A stretch of DNA of 64,000 bases from Paenibacillus amylolyticus (GTDB lineage: Bacteria; Bacillota; Bacilli; Paenibacillales; Paenibacillaceae). The stretch lies in contig NZ_RIAS01000005.1 in assembly GCF_003719335.1 (NCBI RefSeq), positions 62,001 through 126,000 on the forward strand. The letters run 5' to 3'. The notes under the pieces were generated by a model. It was given only the letters and a program-made list of their open reading frames with translations. It was not told the origin of the DNA and ran no database searches. Both the position numbers and the translations under genes were made by a program. Below are positions 25,306 through 33,488 of this stretch, in pieces; the stretch's first letter is position 1; the number at the start of each line of letters is the position of its first letter.

Positions 25306-25593
25306 ATGATTAAGCATATTGTCCTGTTCAAAATGAAAGATCGTTCCGCAGAAAGTATTGAGGCCGCCGCCCAGGTTCTGCGTAATCTGGAAGGTAAGAT
25401 TGATGTTCTCATGTCGCTTGAGGTAGGTATCGATGTTCTGCGCTCGGACAGATCGTTTGACATTTCACTGACGGCGGAATTTGCTTCGCTGGAAGATCTT
25501 CAAGCGTATCAGGTTCACCCGCTCCATCAGGATGTCATCAAGTATATGAATGAAGTCAGAGAACAATCCATTGCTGTTGACTATGTGATCTAA
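25306..25593 (+). CDS. Dabb-family (stress-responsive alpha/beta barrel) protein
   Basis: The 95-residue protein begins MIKHIVLFKMKD, the hallmark first strand of Dabb proteins, and continues with EVGIDVLRSDRSFDISLTAEF and a C-terminal HPLHQDVIKYMNEV. Members form dimeric ferredoxin-like barrels; a few are enzymes, most have no assigned role. ATG 25306 has GAGGTG upstream, and GTG 25294 in frame is less likely because it overlaps that site. It leads a run of four closely spaced genes. Confidence 0.88.
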   Translation: MIKHIVLFKMKDRSAESIEAAAQVLRNLEGKIDVLMSLEVGIDVLRSDRSFDISLTAEFASLEDLQAYQVHPLHQDVIKYMNEVREQSIAVDYVI

Positions 25594-25633
25594 GGTTTTA
25601 CACATTATATTCTGGATTTGAAGGGGAATCTTC

Positions 25634-25744
25634 ATGAGCGATTTAAGAGACGTTATGGAATTTTTATATATTTTTGTTGTGTTTCTGATCGCTTGCCCTG
25701 TCATGATCTTCTGGCTTAAGCGCAGAGGAAAACGAAACCGATAA
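25634..25744 (+). CDS. Very small membrane protein, 36 aa
   Basis: ATG 25634 follows AAGGGGAATC. The product has a short acidic-mixed N-terminus (MSDLRDVMEF), one hydrophobic helix (LYIFVVFLIACPVMIFWL) and a strongly basic end (KRRGKRNR). By the positive-inside rule the C-terminus is cytoplasmic. It fits neatly between the Dabb and DUF86 genes with short gaps, so it is probably translated. No family is recognised. Confidence 0.6.
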   Translation: MSDLRDVMEFLYIFVVFLIACPVMIFWLKRRGKRNR

Positions 25745-25767
25745 CTCACTGAACGGGAAGTGAATGA

Positions 25768-26223
25768 ATGTATTATGTGAACAGGGAGCAGATCGCTCGC
25801 CGGCTTGATGCGATACCGGAAGTTGCTGAAGGGCTTCGGCAGGTTGTACAGGCCTGGGATGGTGGTCTGGTATTGGGGATGGTGCAGGAACGTTGTCTGC
25901 ATCTTGCCATTGAGATTGTGACTGATGTGGGCAGTTATCTCATTGATGGTTTCATTATGAGAGATGCAAGCAGTTACGATGATATTATTCAGATTAATTA
26001 TGAAGAGAACGTATTTGATGAATCAACGTACGGTGTTTTGCGTCAACTTGTTACGTTGCGTAAACCGCTTGTGCAAGATTATTACAGCTGGCAACGAACC
26101 GTGTTGAATTCACTTAGTGCAGCCTTGCCGGATGTGCTTGAACAGTTCTCCGGCCAGGTAAGCACTTATGTGGAAAAAGAACTTGGACCGTTTCAGGGAA
26201 ATGAAGGCCAAGTGACAGAGTAA
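25768..26223 (+). CDS. DUF86/HepT-like protein (YutE type) with degenerate active site
   Basis: The 151-residue all-helical protein has HepT/DUF86 features: LVLGMVQERCLHLAIEIVTDVG (helix 2), DDIIQINYEENVFDE and then RKPLVQDYY. In HepT toxins the catalytic motif is R-x4-H-x-Y; here it is R98-KPLV-Q103-D-Y105, so the His is Gln. There is no neighbouring MntA-like nucleotidyltransferase antitoxin. It resembles B. subtilis YutE and is probably not an active RNase toxin. It sits in a run with the Dabb, 36-aa and DUF4261 genes; the next gene begins 17 bp later. Confidence 0.75.
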   Translation: MYYVNREQIARRLDAIPEVAEGLRQVVQAWDGGLVLGMVQERCLHLAIEIVTDVGSYLIDGFIMRDASSYDDIIQINYEENVFDESTYGVLRQLVTLRKPLVQDYYSWQRTVLNSLSAALPDVLEQFSGQVSTYVEKELGPFQGNEGQVTE

Positions 26224-26240
26224 GGAATGAGGGAAGTTGT

Positions 26241-27143
26241 ATGGAGAAAGATTCGAAAGGGACAGATCAAGGAAAGCTGGAAAGCGACGAGATGTCTTCG
26301 GGTTTTCATCCCGTTTATATGGTGGAGTTCCTGTTTAATGAAAAGCCGGACGTGAATCGGCAGGTTTTACAGGAGGCGCTCATTCATCGGACGGGGCAAG
26401 GGAGACTCGATGTAAAGCAGGAGGAAAAGGAACAGGGAACACAGGAGATGCTGGTGTTTTACCATATGGCACATAAAGTGGCTTTCCAGGAAGGCAGTAT
26501 TCCTGCTCAGACTTGTTTCCTGCCCGTACATGAGATTGTGGAGCGTGCACGTTTTGGAGGGGCTTTGCAGCAAGCTTGGCATTGGCCTGAAGCGGGACAA
26601 GCTTTAGCTTCTGCTCGATATTCGCTTCGGATTCATGATATGTTTACTGCTGCCATGCCGCGTAAACAGCGTCTGGACTTGTTCCAGAAAACGGTGCTGG
26701 CTGTATTGGACACGCTGAATTGTGATGCGCTTTACTGGTACGGCAGTGACAAACTGGTTGAACCTGAAGCTTATAAGCAATCCCAGGAACGCGAGGAGCA
26801 TCTCTATGCCGCAATGAATGTGCGGATGTATCAAGCGGGGGGGACGGAGCAACAGCGAGAGCTGGTTATGGATACCGTAGGTTTATCTGCGCTTGGCGTG
26901 CCTGATGTGCAATGTCACTTTACTGGACTTGACCCCGATACAGTGGCTCAGACACTGCTGGGTGCTGCGTATTACATATTTGATCAGGGGGATGTATTAC
27001 AGGATGGTCAAACCTTGGGCTCGTCCGGTGGACAGCGCTGGCGCTGTGAGCATCAGTTTGCTTTAATTGCACCAGGGCGATATGTGGTAGATCTGAATCC
27101 GGGAGAAGAGCATGCTGTACCTGCGCCTCAGGCAGTCCGGTAA
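26241..27143 (+). CDS. DUF4261-domain protein
   Basis: The 300-residue soluble protein has an N-terminal charged segment, a central domain (about 25-200) that includes an AGQALASARYSLRIHDMF stretch, and a C-terminal DUF4261 domain (about 205-285) with DTVGLSALGVPDVQ, ILFD-like YYIFDQGDV, and PGRYVVDLNPG. The biochemical role of the domain is not known to me. It follows the DUF86 gene at 17 bp and ends with a terminator, so it closes the cluster. Confidence 0.75.
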   Translation: MEKDSKGTDQGKLESDEMSSGFHPVYMVEFLFNEKPDVNRQVLQEALIHRTGQGRLDVKQEEKEQGTQEMLVFYHMAHKVAFQEGSIPAQTCFLPVHEIVERARFGGALQQAWHWPEAGQALASARYSLRIHDMFTAAMPRKQRLDLFQKTVLAVLDTLNCDALYWYGSDKLVEPEAYKQSQEREEHLYAAMNVRMYQAGGTEQQRELVMDTVGLSALGVPDVQCHFTGLDPDTVAQTLLGAAYYIFDQGDVLQDGQTLGSSGGQRWRCEHQFALIAPGRYVVDLNPGEEHAVPAPQAVR

Positions 27144-27170
27144 AATAAGAAGACGATGGGCATGTTAACC

Positions 27171-27197
27171 CGGAGCGGCTTTTGTTCCGTTTTTTTT
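27171..27197 (+). terminator. Terminator of the Dabb-DUF4261 cluster
   Basis: A 6-bp stem (CGGAGC with GTTCCG, one wobble), a 7-nt loop and eight T. Confidence 0.7.
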
Positions 27198-27327
27198 CAA
27201 TCTGGAGTGTCAGGCCAAGCCCATCTTGCTTATAATGCATGAACAGAGTAGGCATTGGCCCAGATGAACAAATCCTATCGTTGATTCATAAACCGATGTC
27301 TAATCCAATGAAAAGGAGAGATGCATC

Positions 27328-27786
27328 ATGAAAGATTCGAACAAAAGCTTGTTGTGGGGGGCTTTAATCGGCTCCGTCGTTGGTTCGGTCACTGCACTGC
27401 TGCTTGCACCAAAATCAGGACGTGAATTGCGTCAGGATATCACCGAGGGTGCACGTCAAGTCACAGACAAAGGTCAGGAATTGGCTGTAAAAGTGGGAGA
27501 GCAAAGCTCGCAGATCGTATCGAAAGTGAAGGAAACGGCGGATGTAGTCATTAAGGATATCCAGTCCTGGCGTTGTTCTTCGGACGGTAAAGAAATTCGG
27601 ATTTCTGCTGCAATTGCAGATGCGGATAAAGTTGAAGGTGTACAGGGGCGTGTGCAGCCTGAGATCCAGGTTCAAGAGCAAGCAGAGGATGCAGTACAAA
27701 CTCAAGGTTTGAAATTGGTGCCAGTAGAGCAGGGGAACGAAAATATTGTGAAGCTTACAACCGATGAGTCCAAAGACGAAAACTAA
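27328..27786 (+). CDS. YtxH-domain general-stress-type protein
   Basis: The 152-residue protein starts with a single glycine-containing membrane helix (LLWGALIGSVVGSVTALLLA, about residues 8-27), then APKSGRELRQDI, the YtxH signature. A helical region with regular repeats (VTDKGQELAVKVGEQSSQIV, about 45-78) and an acidic hydrophilic tail follow. YtxH proteins are small membrane-anchored proteins linked to general stress in Bacillus; their molecular role is unknown. AAGGAGAG precedes ATG 27328 and a strong terminator follows. Confidence 0.88.
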   Translation: MKDSNKSLLWGALIGSVVGSVTALLLAPKSGRELRQDITEGARQVTDKGQELAVKVGEQSSQIVSKVKETADVVIKDIQSWRCSSDGKEIRISAAIADADKVEGVQGRVQPEIQVQEQAEDAVQTQGLKLVPVEQGNENIVKLTTDESKDEN

Positions 27787-27800
27787 GCAATGCGGGTTTA

Positions 27801-27837
27801 GCAGGCTTTCCCCAATCGGGTGGAAAGCCTGCTTTGT
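27801..27837 (+). terminator. Terminator of the ytxH-like gene
   Basis: A perfect 11-bp stem (GCAGGCTTTCC with GGAAAGCCTGC) is followed by TTTG. Confidence 0.8.
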
Positions 27838-28009
27838 TGTGTGCTCATGCTCTGCATGACAACAGGATTTATAACCTTAAATTTGAACCCGGCGATGAAA
27901 TCGGGTAAGATGTAGGTACCTTTTTGCCGGAAATTTCATAGGGTAGGTAGAAAGCTTTTTTGGTATGCATGATCAGAATGAATTTAATGAAGAAGGAAGC
28001 GGTGTGTTC

Positions 28010-28819
28010 GTGCAGCAAGCTATTGCTATATTAGACTCCGGTGTAGGGGGATTGACCGTTGCGAAGGAAGTGATGCGTCAGCTCCCGCGGGAAAAGATCA
28101 TTTATTTTGGGGACACTGCCCGGACACCGTACGGACCCCGTTCGTCCGAACAAGTGAAACAATTTACGGAGCAAATCGTTGATTTTTTGATCCAGTTTAA
28201 TCCGAAAGTGATCGTGATCGCCTGTAATACGGCCACAGCCGCCGCACTGGAATATATCCGTGCGAAGGTGAACGTTCCTGTTATTGGGGTAATCCATCCT
28301 GGTGCAAGGGCAGCCATTATGGCGACACGCACGGGGCGGATTGGTGTCATTGGTACTGTGGGAACGATCGGAAGTGGGGCGTATACGTCCGCACTCAAGC
28401 AGCTGTCTCCTTATGTGGATGTGGTCAGTCAGGCTTGTCCCGCACTGGTGCCGCTGGTGGAGAAAGGTGAATTTCGTTCCGAACATACAACGCATACGGT
28501 GGACCAAGCGCTTGGAGATATTAAAGGACAGCCTATTGACTGCCTGATTCTTGGCTGTACTCATTATCCGTTTCTGATGGATACCATCCAGGATGTTATG
28601 GGCCAGGATGTAAAGCTCATCAGTTCAGCCGATGAAACAGCGAGAGAAATCAGTACCATCTTATATGATAAACGCAAGTTGGCAAGCGGAGACGAAACGC
28701 CTGTGCATCAGTTTTTCTGTACAGGTGATCCACGCATGTTCCAGAATATTACGAAGCAGTGGCTGGGAGAGCAAATTTCCAAGACACCTGTCGTCTGGCA
28801 GGTCACGCAGTTGTCGTAA
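28010..28819 (+). CDS. murI: Glutamate racemase
   Basis: The 269-residue enzyme makes D-glutamate for peptidoglycan. It has AILDSGVGGLTV (first catalytic region), YFGDTARTPYG, the catalytic cysteine motif ACNTAT and the second one GCTHYPF, with the substrate-binding GVIHPG. GTG 28010 is chosen as start: GAAGGAAG lies about 10 nt upstream and the protein then begins V(M)QQAIAILDS as in related racemases. The frame is open to ATG 27965, but that codon has no ribosome site. It is followed by a terminator and the M14 peptidase gene. Confidence 0.93.
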   Translation: MQQAIAILDSGVGGLTVAKEVMRQLPREKIIYFGDTARTPYGPRSSEQVKQFTEQIVDFLIQFNPKVIVIACNTATAAALEYIRAKVNVPVIGVIHPGARAAIMATRTGRIGVIGTVGTIGSGAYTSALKQLSPYVDVVSQACPALVPLVEKGEFRSEHTTHTVDQALGDIKGQPIDCLILGCTHYPFLMDTIQDVMGQDVKLISSADETAREISTILYDKRKLASGDETPVHQFFCTGDPRMFQNITKQWLGEQISKTPVVWQVTQLS

Positions 28820-28907
28820 TTGCTGTCACGAAATGACTTTGAAATCATCATTTGTAGGAATGGAAAAAGGATTTAAGCCGCATTCATATTTGTAATTTTG
28901 CTTCGGT

Positions 28908-28940
28908 GCCCGGACCTGTAGAGGTTCGGGCTTTTATATT
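28908..28940 (+). terminator. Terminator of murI
   Basis: A 9-bp stem with one mismatch (GCCCGGACC with GGTTCGGGC), a short loop and a T-rich tail. Confidence 0.8.
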
Positions 28941-29107
28941 TTTCCTGAGCACGGTGTAACCTTGGTCTGCTCTGGCGGCTAGAACATCTAACATCGAAGT
29001 CTGCGAACGATGTCACATGACGGACAACCGTGCTCGCATACGATAATACAGAGCCGAGTAGGCGAGAACCCAAGTGGGAGAATAAGACCTGTGGAAGGGA
29101 GAACAAC

Positions 29108-30349
29108 ATGGAACTGCAATGGATTATCGTGAAAACAGGTGACACGTTACCGCGAATTGCTTCGGCATATCGTATGACTAAAGCATTGTTGTGTGCGTTG
29201 AATCCCGAAGCTGCAGCGCAGCCTTACTTGCTTGCGGGTCAGATGCTGCGTGTGGTGCCTGGAACTGGGCGCAGATATGCAGTGCCACCGGGAGAAACGG
29301 TGCAGGAAACGGCAGAACGTTTTGGATTATCGGAAGACCAGCTTCGTGAGAGGAATCCCGAAATCTCCAAGGTGAAGGATTGGGGTGGCTGCTGTATATA
29401 TATTCCTCAGGCTGGTGGGAAAACCATCGTGAACATTGAGGGTGAATATGGATATCGTGAATTGATCAGAGATATACAGCGATTGGAAGTGCAATATTCC
29501 TGTGTAGAATCGGGAGAGATCGGTACAAGTGTGATGGGAAAAAAACTGCCCTATGTGCGAATCGGGCAAGGCCCCCGCCATATCCATGTTAATGCATCGG
29601 TTCACGCCAATGAATGGTTAACCACGCCTGTTCTCATGAGGTTTATTGAAGAATATGCTGAGGCGTATTCCTCGGACTCGCATTGGCACACTTATGATCC
29701 GCAGCGCTGGATGCAAGAAACGACCTTGTGGGCAGTTCCCATGGTGAATCCAGACGGTGTGGAGTTGGTTCAGGAAGGCGTAGTGAATCATCATAAGTAT
29801 GCTTCTGAATTACTTGCGTGGAATGGTGGGCGGCCACACTTTACACATTGGAAAGCGAACATCAGAGGTGTGGATCTTAATGATCAGTTTCCGGCTCACT
29901 GGGACGAGGAGGTTGCGCGCAGGGGTGTTTTTTCGCCTGGTCCAAGGGATTATGCGGGCAAGGCTCCGTTAACAGAACCTGAGGCTCAGGCGCTTGCACG
30001 GTGGACGCAGGAACATTCATTTGCTACAGTTGTATCCCTGCACAGCCAAGGCCAAGAAATTTATTGGAATTATCGGGATCTGGAGCCGAGAGAGAGTGCA
30101 CCGCTGTCGCGTAAGCTAGCAAAGGCATCCGGATATAAAGCGGTAAAACTTGGTGGTAGTGATGCTGGGTATAAAGATTGGTTTATTCAAGCGTTTGGCA
30201 TGCCGGGCTTCACTGTAGAGGTAGGTCTGGGAGTGAATCCGCTACCTGTGGAGCAATTTGATGACATTTGCGTGGAAGTGGGCATGCTGCTGGCAGAATT
30301 GTTATCCCATGGAGAGCGTGAGGCGGGCGCTTCGAGTCAGCAGGCATGA
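29108..30349 (+). CDS. LysM-M14 zinc peptidase, gamma-D-glutamyl-diamino-acid endopeptidase-like
   Basis: The 413-residue protein has two LysM domains (about 5-48, VKTGDTLPRIASAY; about 55-100, VPPGETVQETAERFGLS) and then an M14 carboxypeptidase domain (about 110-400). Zinc ligands are in HANEW (H-x2-E) and SLHSQGQ. The catalytic Glu is in GFTVEVGLG, and NPDGVEL and DLNDQFPA are substrate-site motifs. It resembles B. subtilis YqgT and Bacillus endopeptidase I, which cut the gamma-D-Glu to diaminopimelate bond of cell-wall peptides. There is no signal peptide, as expected for the cytoplasmic/sporulation form. ATG 29108 follows GAAGGGAG. Placement beside murI fits peptidoglycan metabolism. Confidence 0.92.
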   Translation: MELQWIIVKTGDTLPRIASAYRMTKALLCALNPEAAAQPYLLAGQMLRVVPGTGRRYAVPPGETVQETAERFGLSEDQLRERNPEISKVKDWGGCCIYIPQAGGKTIVNIEGEYGYRELIRDIQRLEVQYSCVESGEIGTSVMGKKLPYVRIGQGPRHIHVNASVHANEWLTTPVLMRFIEEYAEAYSSDSHWHTYDPQRWMQETTLWAVPMVNPDGVELVQEGVVNHHKYASELLAWNGGRPHFTHWKANIRGVDLNDQFPAHWDEEVARRGVFSPGPRDYAGKAPLTEPEAQALARWTQEHSFATVVSLHSQGQEIYWNYRDLEPRESAPLSRKLAKASGYKAVKLGGSDAGYKDWFIQAFGMPGFTVEVGLGVNPLPVEQFDDICVEVGMLLAELLSHGEREAGASSQQA

Positions 30350-30379
30350 AACGAAACGATCGTTCAGACGTATAACTGG

Positions 30380-30408
30380 AACGGGCGCTGAAGCGGCGCT
30401 CGTTTTTT
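30380..30408 (+). terminator. Terminator of the LysM-M14 gene
   Basis: AACGGGCGC pairs with GCGCTCGTT over 9 bp with one mismatch, followed by TTTTTT. Confidence 0.8.
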
Positions 30409-30630
30409 ATCTTTGTAAATCGAAGTTTAATAACCCTGATTCTGATGAATTGGTTTGTCAGCCGAGCTGAACGTAAATATCCTGTGCTGGTGTCCGAAAA
30501 TATAACTTCATGTTGTTTTCGCATCAATGTTATTGCGATTAGTTGTAACTTTCTTTACAATAGATGCTGGAGTTTAAAATGAATGCTGAAATTGTTGAAA
30601 CCAGCAATGACAATATAGGAGATGAATTGA

Positions 30631-30933
30631 ATGAACTGCAAAATCACTCGTAACGCAGCGAAAGTGTTGAAGCTTGAACTGGACAAGCCGGAGAACGAAG
30701 GTAAACTATTGCGTGTTGTGATTACACATGCACACGGAGACCATGCGCATTACGGACTTGACCTGGATACGCCGGGAGATAATGACACTGTAGTATCTAC
30801 AGATAAGGGCATTGACGTTATTTTGGAAAATGGACAACCTATGCTCGATGGCGTAAAAATTGATTACCTCTACTTGCCACAAGAAGGATTTGTGATCACG
30901 AATCCATCCAAAGGCAACCACGGCGACCACTAA
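30631..30933 (+). CDS. HesB/IscA-like fold protein without cluster cysteines
   Basis: The 100-residue protein has the A-type carrier fold pattern: KITRNAAKVLKLEL, LLRVVITHAHGDHAHYGLDLD, DGVKIDYLYLPQEGFVI. Proteins of this family normally hold Fe-S clusters by three cysteines, one internal and two near the C-terminus. Here the only Cys is residue 3, and the expected positions are replaced; the C-terminus ends NHGDH. A His/Asp-rich segment (THAHGDHAHYG) is the notable metal-like feature. Related proteins are sometimes misnamed heme biosynthesis protein. It precedes the DUF1450 gene by 21 bp, so the two are likely co-transcribed. Confidence 0.8.
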   Translation: MNCKITRNAAKVLKLELDKPENEGKLLRVVITHAHGDHAHYGLDLDTPGDNDTVVSTDKGIDVILENGQPMLDGVKIDYLYLPQEGFVITNPSKGNHGDH

Positions 30934-30954
30934 GGGAGCGAAGAAGGGGAACTC

Positions 30955-31176
30955 ATGGCTAACGATATCCGCGTATGCGAAAAATGTAATCATATCCGAT
31001 TGAAGTCGATTGTGCCTAAGCTGGAGAAGATGGCTCCAGGCACAGAAGTCAAGATCGGTTGTAAATCTTATTGCGGCCCGTGTGCGAAGCGTGCTTTTGT
31101 TTTCATCAATGGCCGATACATCAGTGCTCCAACAGAAGAGGAAGTGCTGACGAAGGTTTCCAAGTTCATCAAGTAA
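30955..31176 (+). CDS. DUF1450 (YuzB-like) protein
   Basis: The 73-residue protein has CEKCNH near its start and CKSYCGPCAKR in the middle, a set of four to five cysteines characteristic of the DUF1450 family, plus the conserved FVFINGRYISAPTEEEVL. The cysteines suggest metal or disulfide chemistry. AAGGGGA precedes ATG 30955, and a terminator closes the two-gene unit with the HesB-like protein. The function is unknown. Confidence 0.88.
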   Translation: MANDIRVCEKCNHIRLKSIVPKLEKMAPGTEVKIGCKSYCGPCAKRAFVFINGRYISAPTEEEVLTKVSKFIK

Positions 31177-31237
31177 GCGTATAGCAAGATGTTTTGACAA
31201 CTTGCAATGAACTTGCAGTAACGATGCGATATACCTG

Positions 31238-31266
31238 AAAAGGAGGGGCAGAAGCCTCTCCTTTTT
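31238..31266 (+). terminator. Terminator of the HesB-like/DUF1450 unit
   Basis: AAAAGGAGGGGC pairs with GCCTCTCCTTTT (one mismatch) around a 4-nt loop, with a trailing T. Confidence 0.85.
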
Positions 31267-31281
31267 GCGTTTCATTTTGTT

Positions 31282-31728
31282 TTAGCCCAAGTTTTGATGA
31301 CGATTCTCATGCGAATGGAGCAAAAATATTTGGAAGGTATCCTCCCGGATTTCAATGGCGATCCTAACCTCTTCTTTATTTAGAACATGAATATGGCCCA
31401 TCCGTTCCTCCTTTAGTTCCGTCCAACCCGCCTCATGTAACTTTTGAAAATAATCTTCAGGCGGATATAGTCCTTGTTCACCACCGATGTGTTTCAGTTC
31501 ATACGTTTCGCTTCGAGATTGTGTGGGATGATCGGAATATGCTGCGGATTCAATGAGTATAGCATTGGCAGGCACGGGGATATCCCTATGCAGCGCTGAA
31601 GAGACGTATCCTTTGATCTCATAAGTGGAGTTCGTGAGGCGCTGCGTCCAAACAATAAAAAATAGGAGTAACAGAACGGATAGCAATGAAACGGTTAGGA
31701 GGCCTAAACGAATCCCCTTTGTACTCAA
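31282..31728 (-). CDS. Membrane-anchored hypothetical protein, 148 aa
   Basis: The start is TTG 31728, with AGGAGG 8 nt upstream. The first 30 residues form one membrane helix (LLTVSLLSVLLLLFFIVW), followed by an extracytoplasmic domain of about 115 residues containing a YYPPEDYFQKLHEAGW-like helix (YPPEDYFQKLHEAGWTELK) and two final beta segments (HIHVLNKEEVRIAIEI). The C-terminus is His/Asn-rich. The family is not recognised. It converges with the DUF1450 unit. Confidence 0.7.
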   Translation of the reverse strand: MSTKGIRLGLLTVSLLSVLLLLFFIVWTQRLTNSTYEIKGYVSSALHRDIPVPANAILIESAAYSDHPTQSRSETYELKHIGGEQGLYPPEDYFQKLHEAGWTELKEERMGHIHVLNKEEVRIAIEIREDTFQIFLLHSHENRHQNLG

Positions 31729-31888
31729 GTGGCATTCCTCCTGTTTTTTTTGATCTTAAATGCTTCTGTTCTTTTAACGTATCTTGGAAGCATAAAGTTT
31801 GAACAAAATTTGAAAAAAAGAATAAGCTTGGCTTGTGCAATCCATGCTAACAAGGTGACAGGAATATGATTCCGAGGAGGAATAACTC

Positions 31889-32170
31889 ATGCCCAAGCGT
31901 TATGATTCCAGTTTGCAAGCGAGTACAACCGTATCTCAGGCGCAAAATGCGGTGAACAAGCTTCATTATGCTGTTTCCCAGGCCATGTCCCATCCGAATG
32001 CACAGACCATCGTGCAGGCAGAGCAACGGCTGGCTCACACCGAGCAGGCGATGAAGCAGGCGGAGCTGTCTCTGGGTGGACAGGGCTTCGAGTTAGCACA
32101 GGAAATGTTCATTGAGGAGAAGAAAAGGTTACATTCACTCCAGAATCAGCACAGGCAAGGGAAGAAGTAA
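31889..32170 (+). CDS. Small helical hypothetical protein, 93 aa
   Basis: The protein is a Gln/Ala/His-rich helical bundle-like sequence (TTVSQAQNAVNKLHYAVSQA, IVQAEQRLAHTEQAMKQAEL) with a basic C-terminus. The pattern of paired amphipathic helices recalls the DUF2564 family, but this is a weak impression. CGAGGAGG precedes ATG 31889 and a terminator follows, so it is a real monocistronic gene. Confidence 0.75.
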   Translation: MPKRYDSSLQASTTVSQAQNAVNKLHYAVSQAMSHPNAQTIVQAEQRLAHTEQAMKQAELSLGGQGFELAQEMFIEEKKRLHSLQNQHRQGKK

Positions 32171-32191
32171 ACCGTTCCTGTTACACCGCAA

Positions 32192-32227
32192 ACCTGCAGG
32201 CCGTTATGGTCTGCAGGTCTTTTTTTG
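32192..32227 (+). terminator. Terminator after the 93-aa gene
   Basis: A perfect 8-bp stem (ACCTGCAG with CTGCAGGT) with a 12-nt loop and TCTTTTTTT. Confidence 0.85.
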
Positions 32228-32304
32228 TTTTTTTTCAGCGCTTAAAATTCTGTCAGAAGGTTAATAGACCGTGAGCAGGCAAAAATCAATACGGGAGGTA
32301 CAGG

Positions 32305-33135
32305 ATGACCAAACATATTACAGATTGTACAATTCTGAACAACGGAGTGACAATGCCATGGCTTGGAATCGGGACTTATAAGGCGAAGGGAAAAGAAGTG
32401 CAACAGGCGGTAGAGACGGCTCTGGAAGTAGGGTATCGGAGCATTGATACCGCGTCTGTTTATGGCAATGAGGAAGAAGTGGGACAAGCCATTGCGAGTA
32501 GTGGTGTGGCCCGTAATGAACTATTCGTAACAACAAAGCTCTGGAATGATGATCAAGGTTATGATTCGACGCTTAGGGCGTTTGAAGCCAGCCAGAAGAA
32601 GCTTGGTTTAAATGTCATTGATCTATATTTGATTCACTGGCCAGGCCGGGATCAATATAAAGAGACGTGGAGAGCTTTTGAACGTCTGTATAGCGAAGGA
32701 AGTGTGCGTGCGATCGGTGTGAGTAACTTTCAGGTACATCATCTACGCGATCTAATAGATGAAGGTGGTACGGTGCCTGCGGTGAATCAGGTGGAACTAC
32801 ATCCGGGACTGATCCAGCAGGAACTTCAGGATTTCTGCGGAGCTCAGGGTATTCAACTTGAGGCATGGAGCCCAATTATGAAGGGTAAGCTGAATCAGGA
32901 TTCAACTCTCAAGGGACTGGCTCAGAAGTACGGCAAAACGCCGGCTCAGATCATTCTGCGCTGGGACATCCAGAATCAGATTGTGACGATTCCAAAATCA
33001 GTGACACCTGAACGAATTCGTGAGAATGCAGATATCTTTGATTTTGAATTGACACCAGATGAACTGAGACAGATTGACGCATTGGATGCGGACAAACGCA
33101 CAGGGCCGCATCCGGATCAGTTATTCTGGGATTAG
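32305..33135 (+). CDS. Aldo/keto reductase
   Basis: The 276-residue protein belongs to the prostaglandin-F-synthase-like AKR group. The catalytic tetrad is visible: Asp and Tyr in RSIDTASVYGNE, Lys in FVTTKLWN, His in DLYLIHWPG. NADP-binding residues are in IPKSVTPERI near the C-terminus. Related Bacillus enzymes (YvgN, YtbE) reduce methylglyoxal and other aldehydes. GGGAGGT precedes ATG 32305. It is monocistronic, with a palindromic repeat element directly after its stop. Confidence 0.93.
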   Translation: MTKHITDCTILNNGVTMPWLGIGTYKAKGKEVQQAVETALEVGYRSIDTASVYGNEEEVGQAIASSGVARNELFVTTKLWNDDQGYDSTLRAFEASQKKLGLNVIDLYLIHWPGRDQYKETWRAFERLYSEGSVRAIGVSNFQVHHLRDLIDEGGTVPAVNQVELHPGLIQQELQDFCGAQGIQLEAWSPIMKGKLNQDSTLKGLAQKYGKTPAQIILRWDIQNQIVTIPKSVTPERIRENADIFDFELTPDELRQIDALDADKRTGPHPDQLFWD

Positions 33136-33138
33136 GGC

Positions 33139-33393
33139 GAAGCTAATTTTCCAATTGAATAAGTATGGACGTTGGAGGAAGCGTCGGTGACGAATCGAAC
33201 ATGATATCGACGTTTGGTGAGAGCTCTGGTGACGAATCGTTCTTTCGATCGCTGTTGTTTTCGAATTTCCTTGATTGAAGATTCTAAAGGTTTGAAATTC
33301 GAAATCAAAGGCGAACGCTCCGCTTCTACAGAATCGATTTCGTCCCCTCCGCAGCAACGTTTGATAGGGGGAGTCACTTGGAAAAGTAGCTTC
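33139..33393. repeat. Palindromic MITE-like element, about 255 bp
   Basis: The ends are inverted repeats: 19 bp starting GAAGCTA at 33139 matches the complement of 33375-33393 at 17 of 19 positions. An inner perfect 11-bp inverted repeat (TTTCGAATTTC at 33259-33269 with GAAATTCGAAA at 33294-33304) lies near the centre. GGTGACGAATCG occurs twice (33186 and 33230 regions). No credible protein is encoded. The whole can fold as one long imperfect hairpin. This suggests a non-autonomous mobile or palindromic intergenic repeat; no target-site duplication was recognised. Confidence 0.6.
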
Positions 33394-33410
33394 GGAGGTC
33401 GAGGGCAGTG

Positions 33411-33442
33411 ACAAAACGGAGGGCTTCGCTTCTCCGTTTTGT
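33411..33442 (+). terminator. Terminator downstream of the palindromic element
   Basis: A perfect 11-bp stem (ACAAAACGGAG with CTCCGTTTTGT) and a 10-nt loop. It may be the displaced terminator of the aldo/keto reductase gene, now separated from it by the element. Confidence 0.75.
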
Positions 33443-33488
33443 TCTGTTTAGGTTGTTTGTTAGTGTGTAGAGGGGGACAGCGGCAGTA

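Noticed and set aside
33121..33414. 97-codon minus-strand open frame after the AKR gene
   Set aside because: It lies inside the palindromic element, lacks a ribosome site and resembles no protein; the repeat structure explains the open frame.
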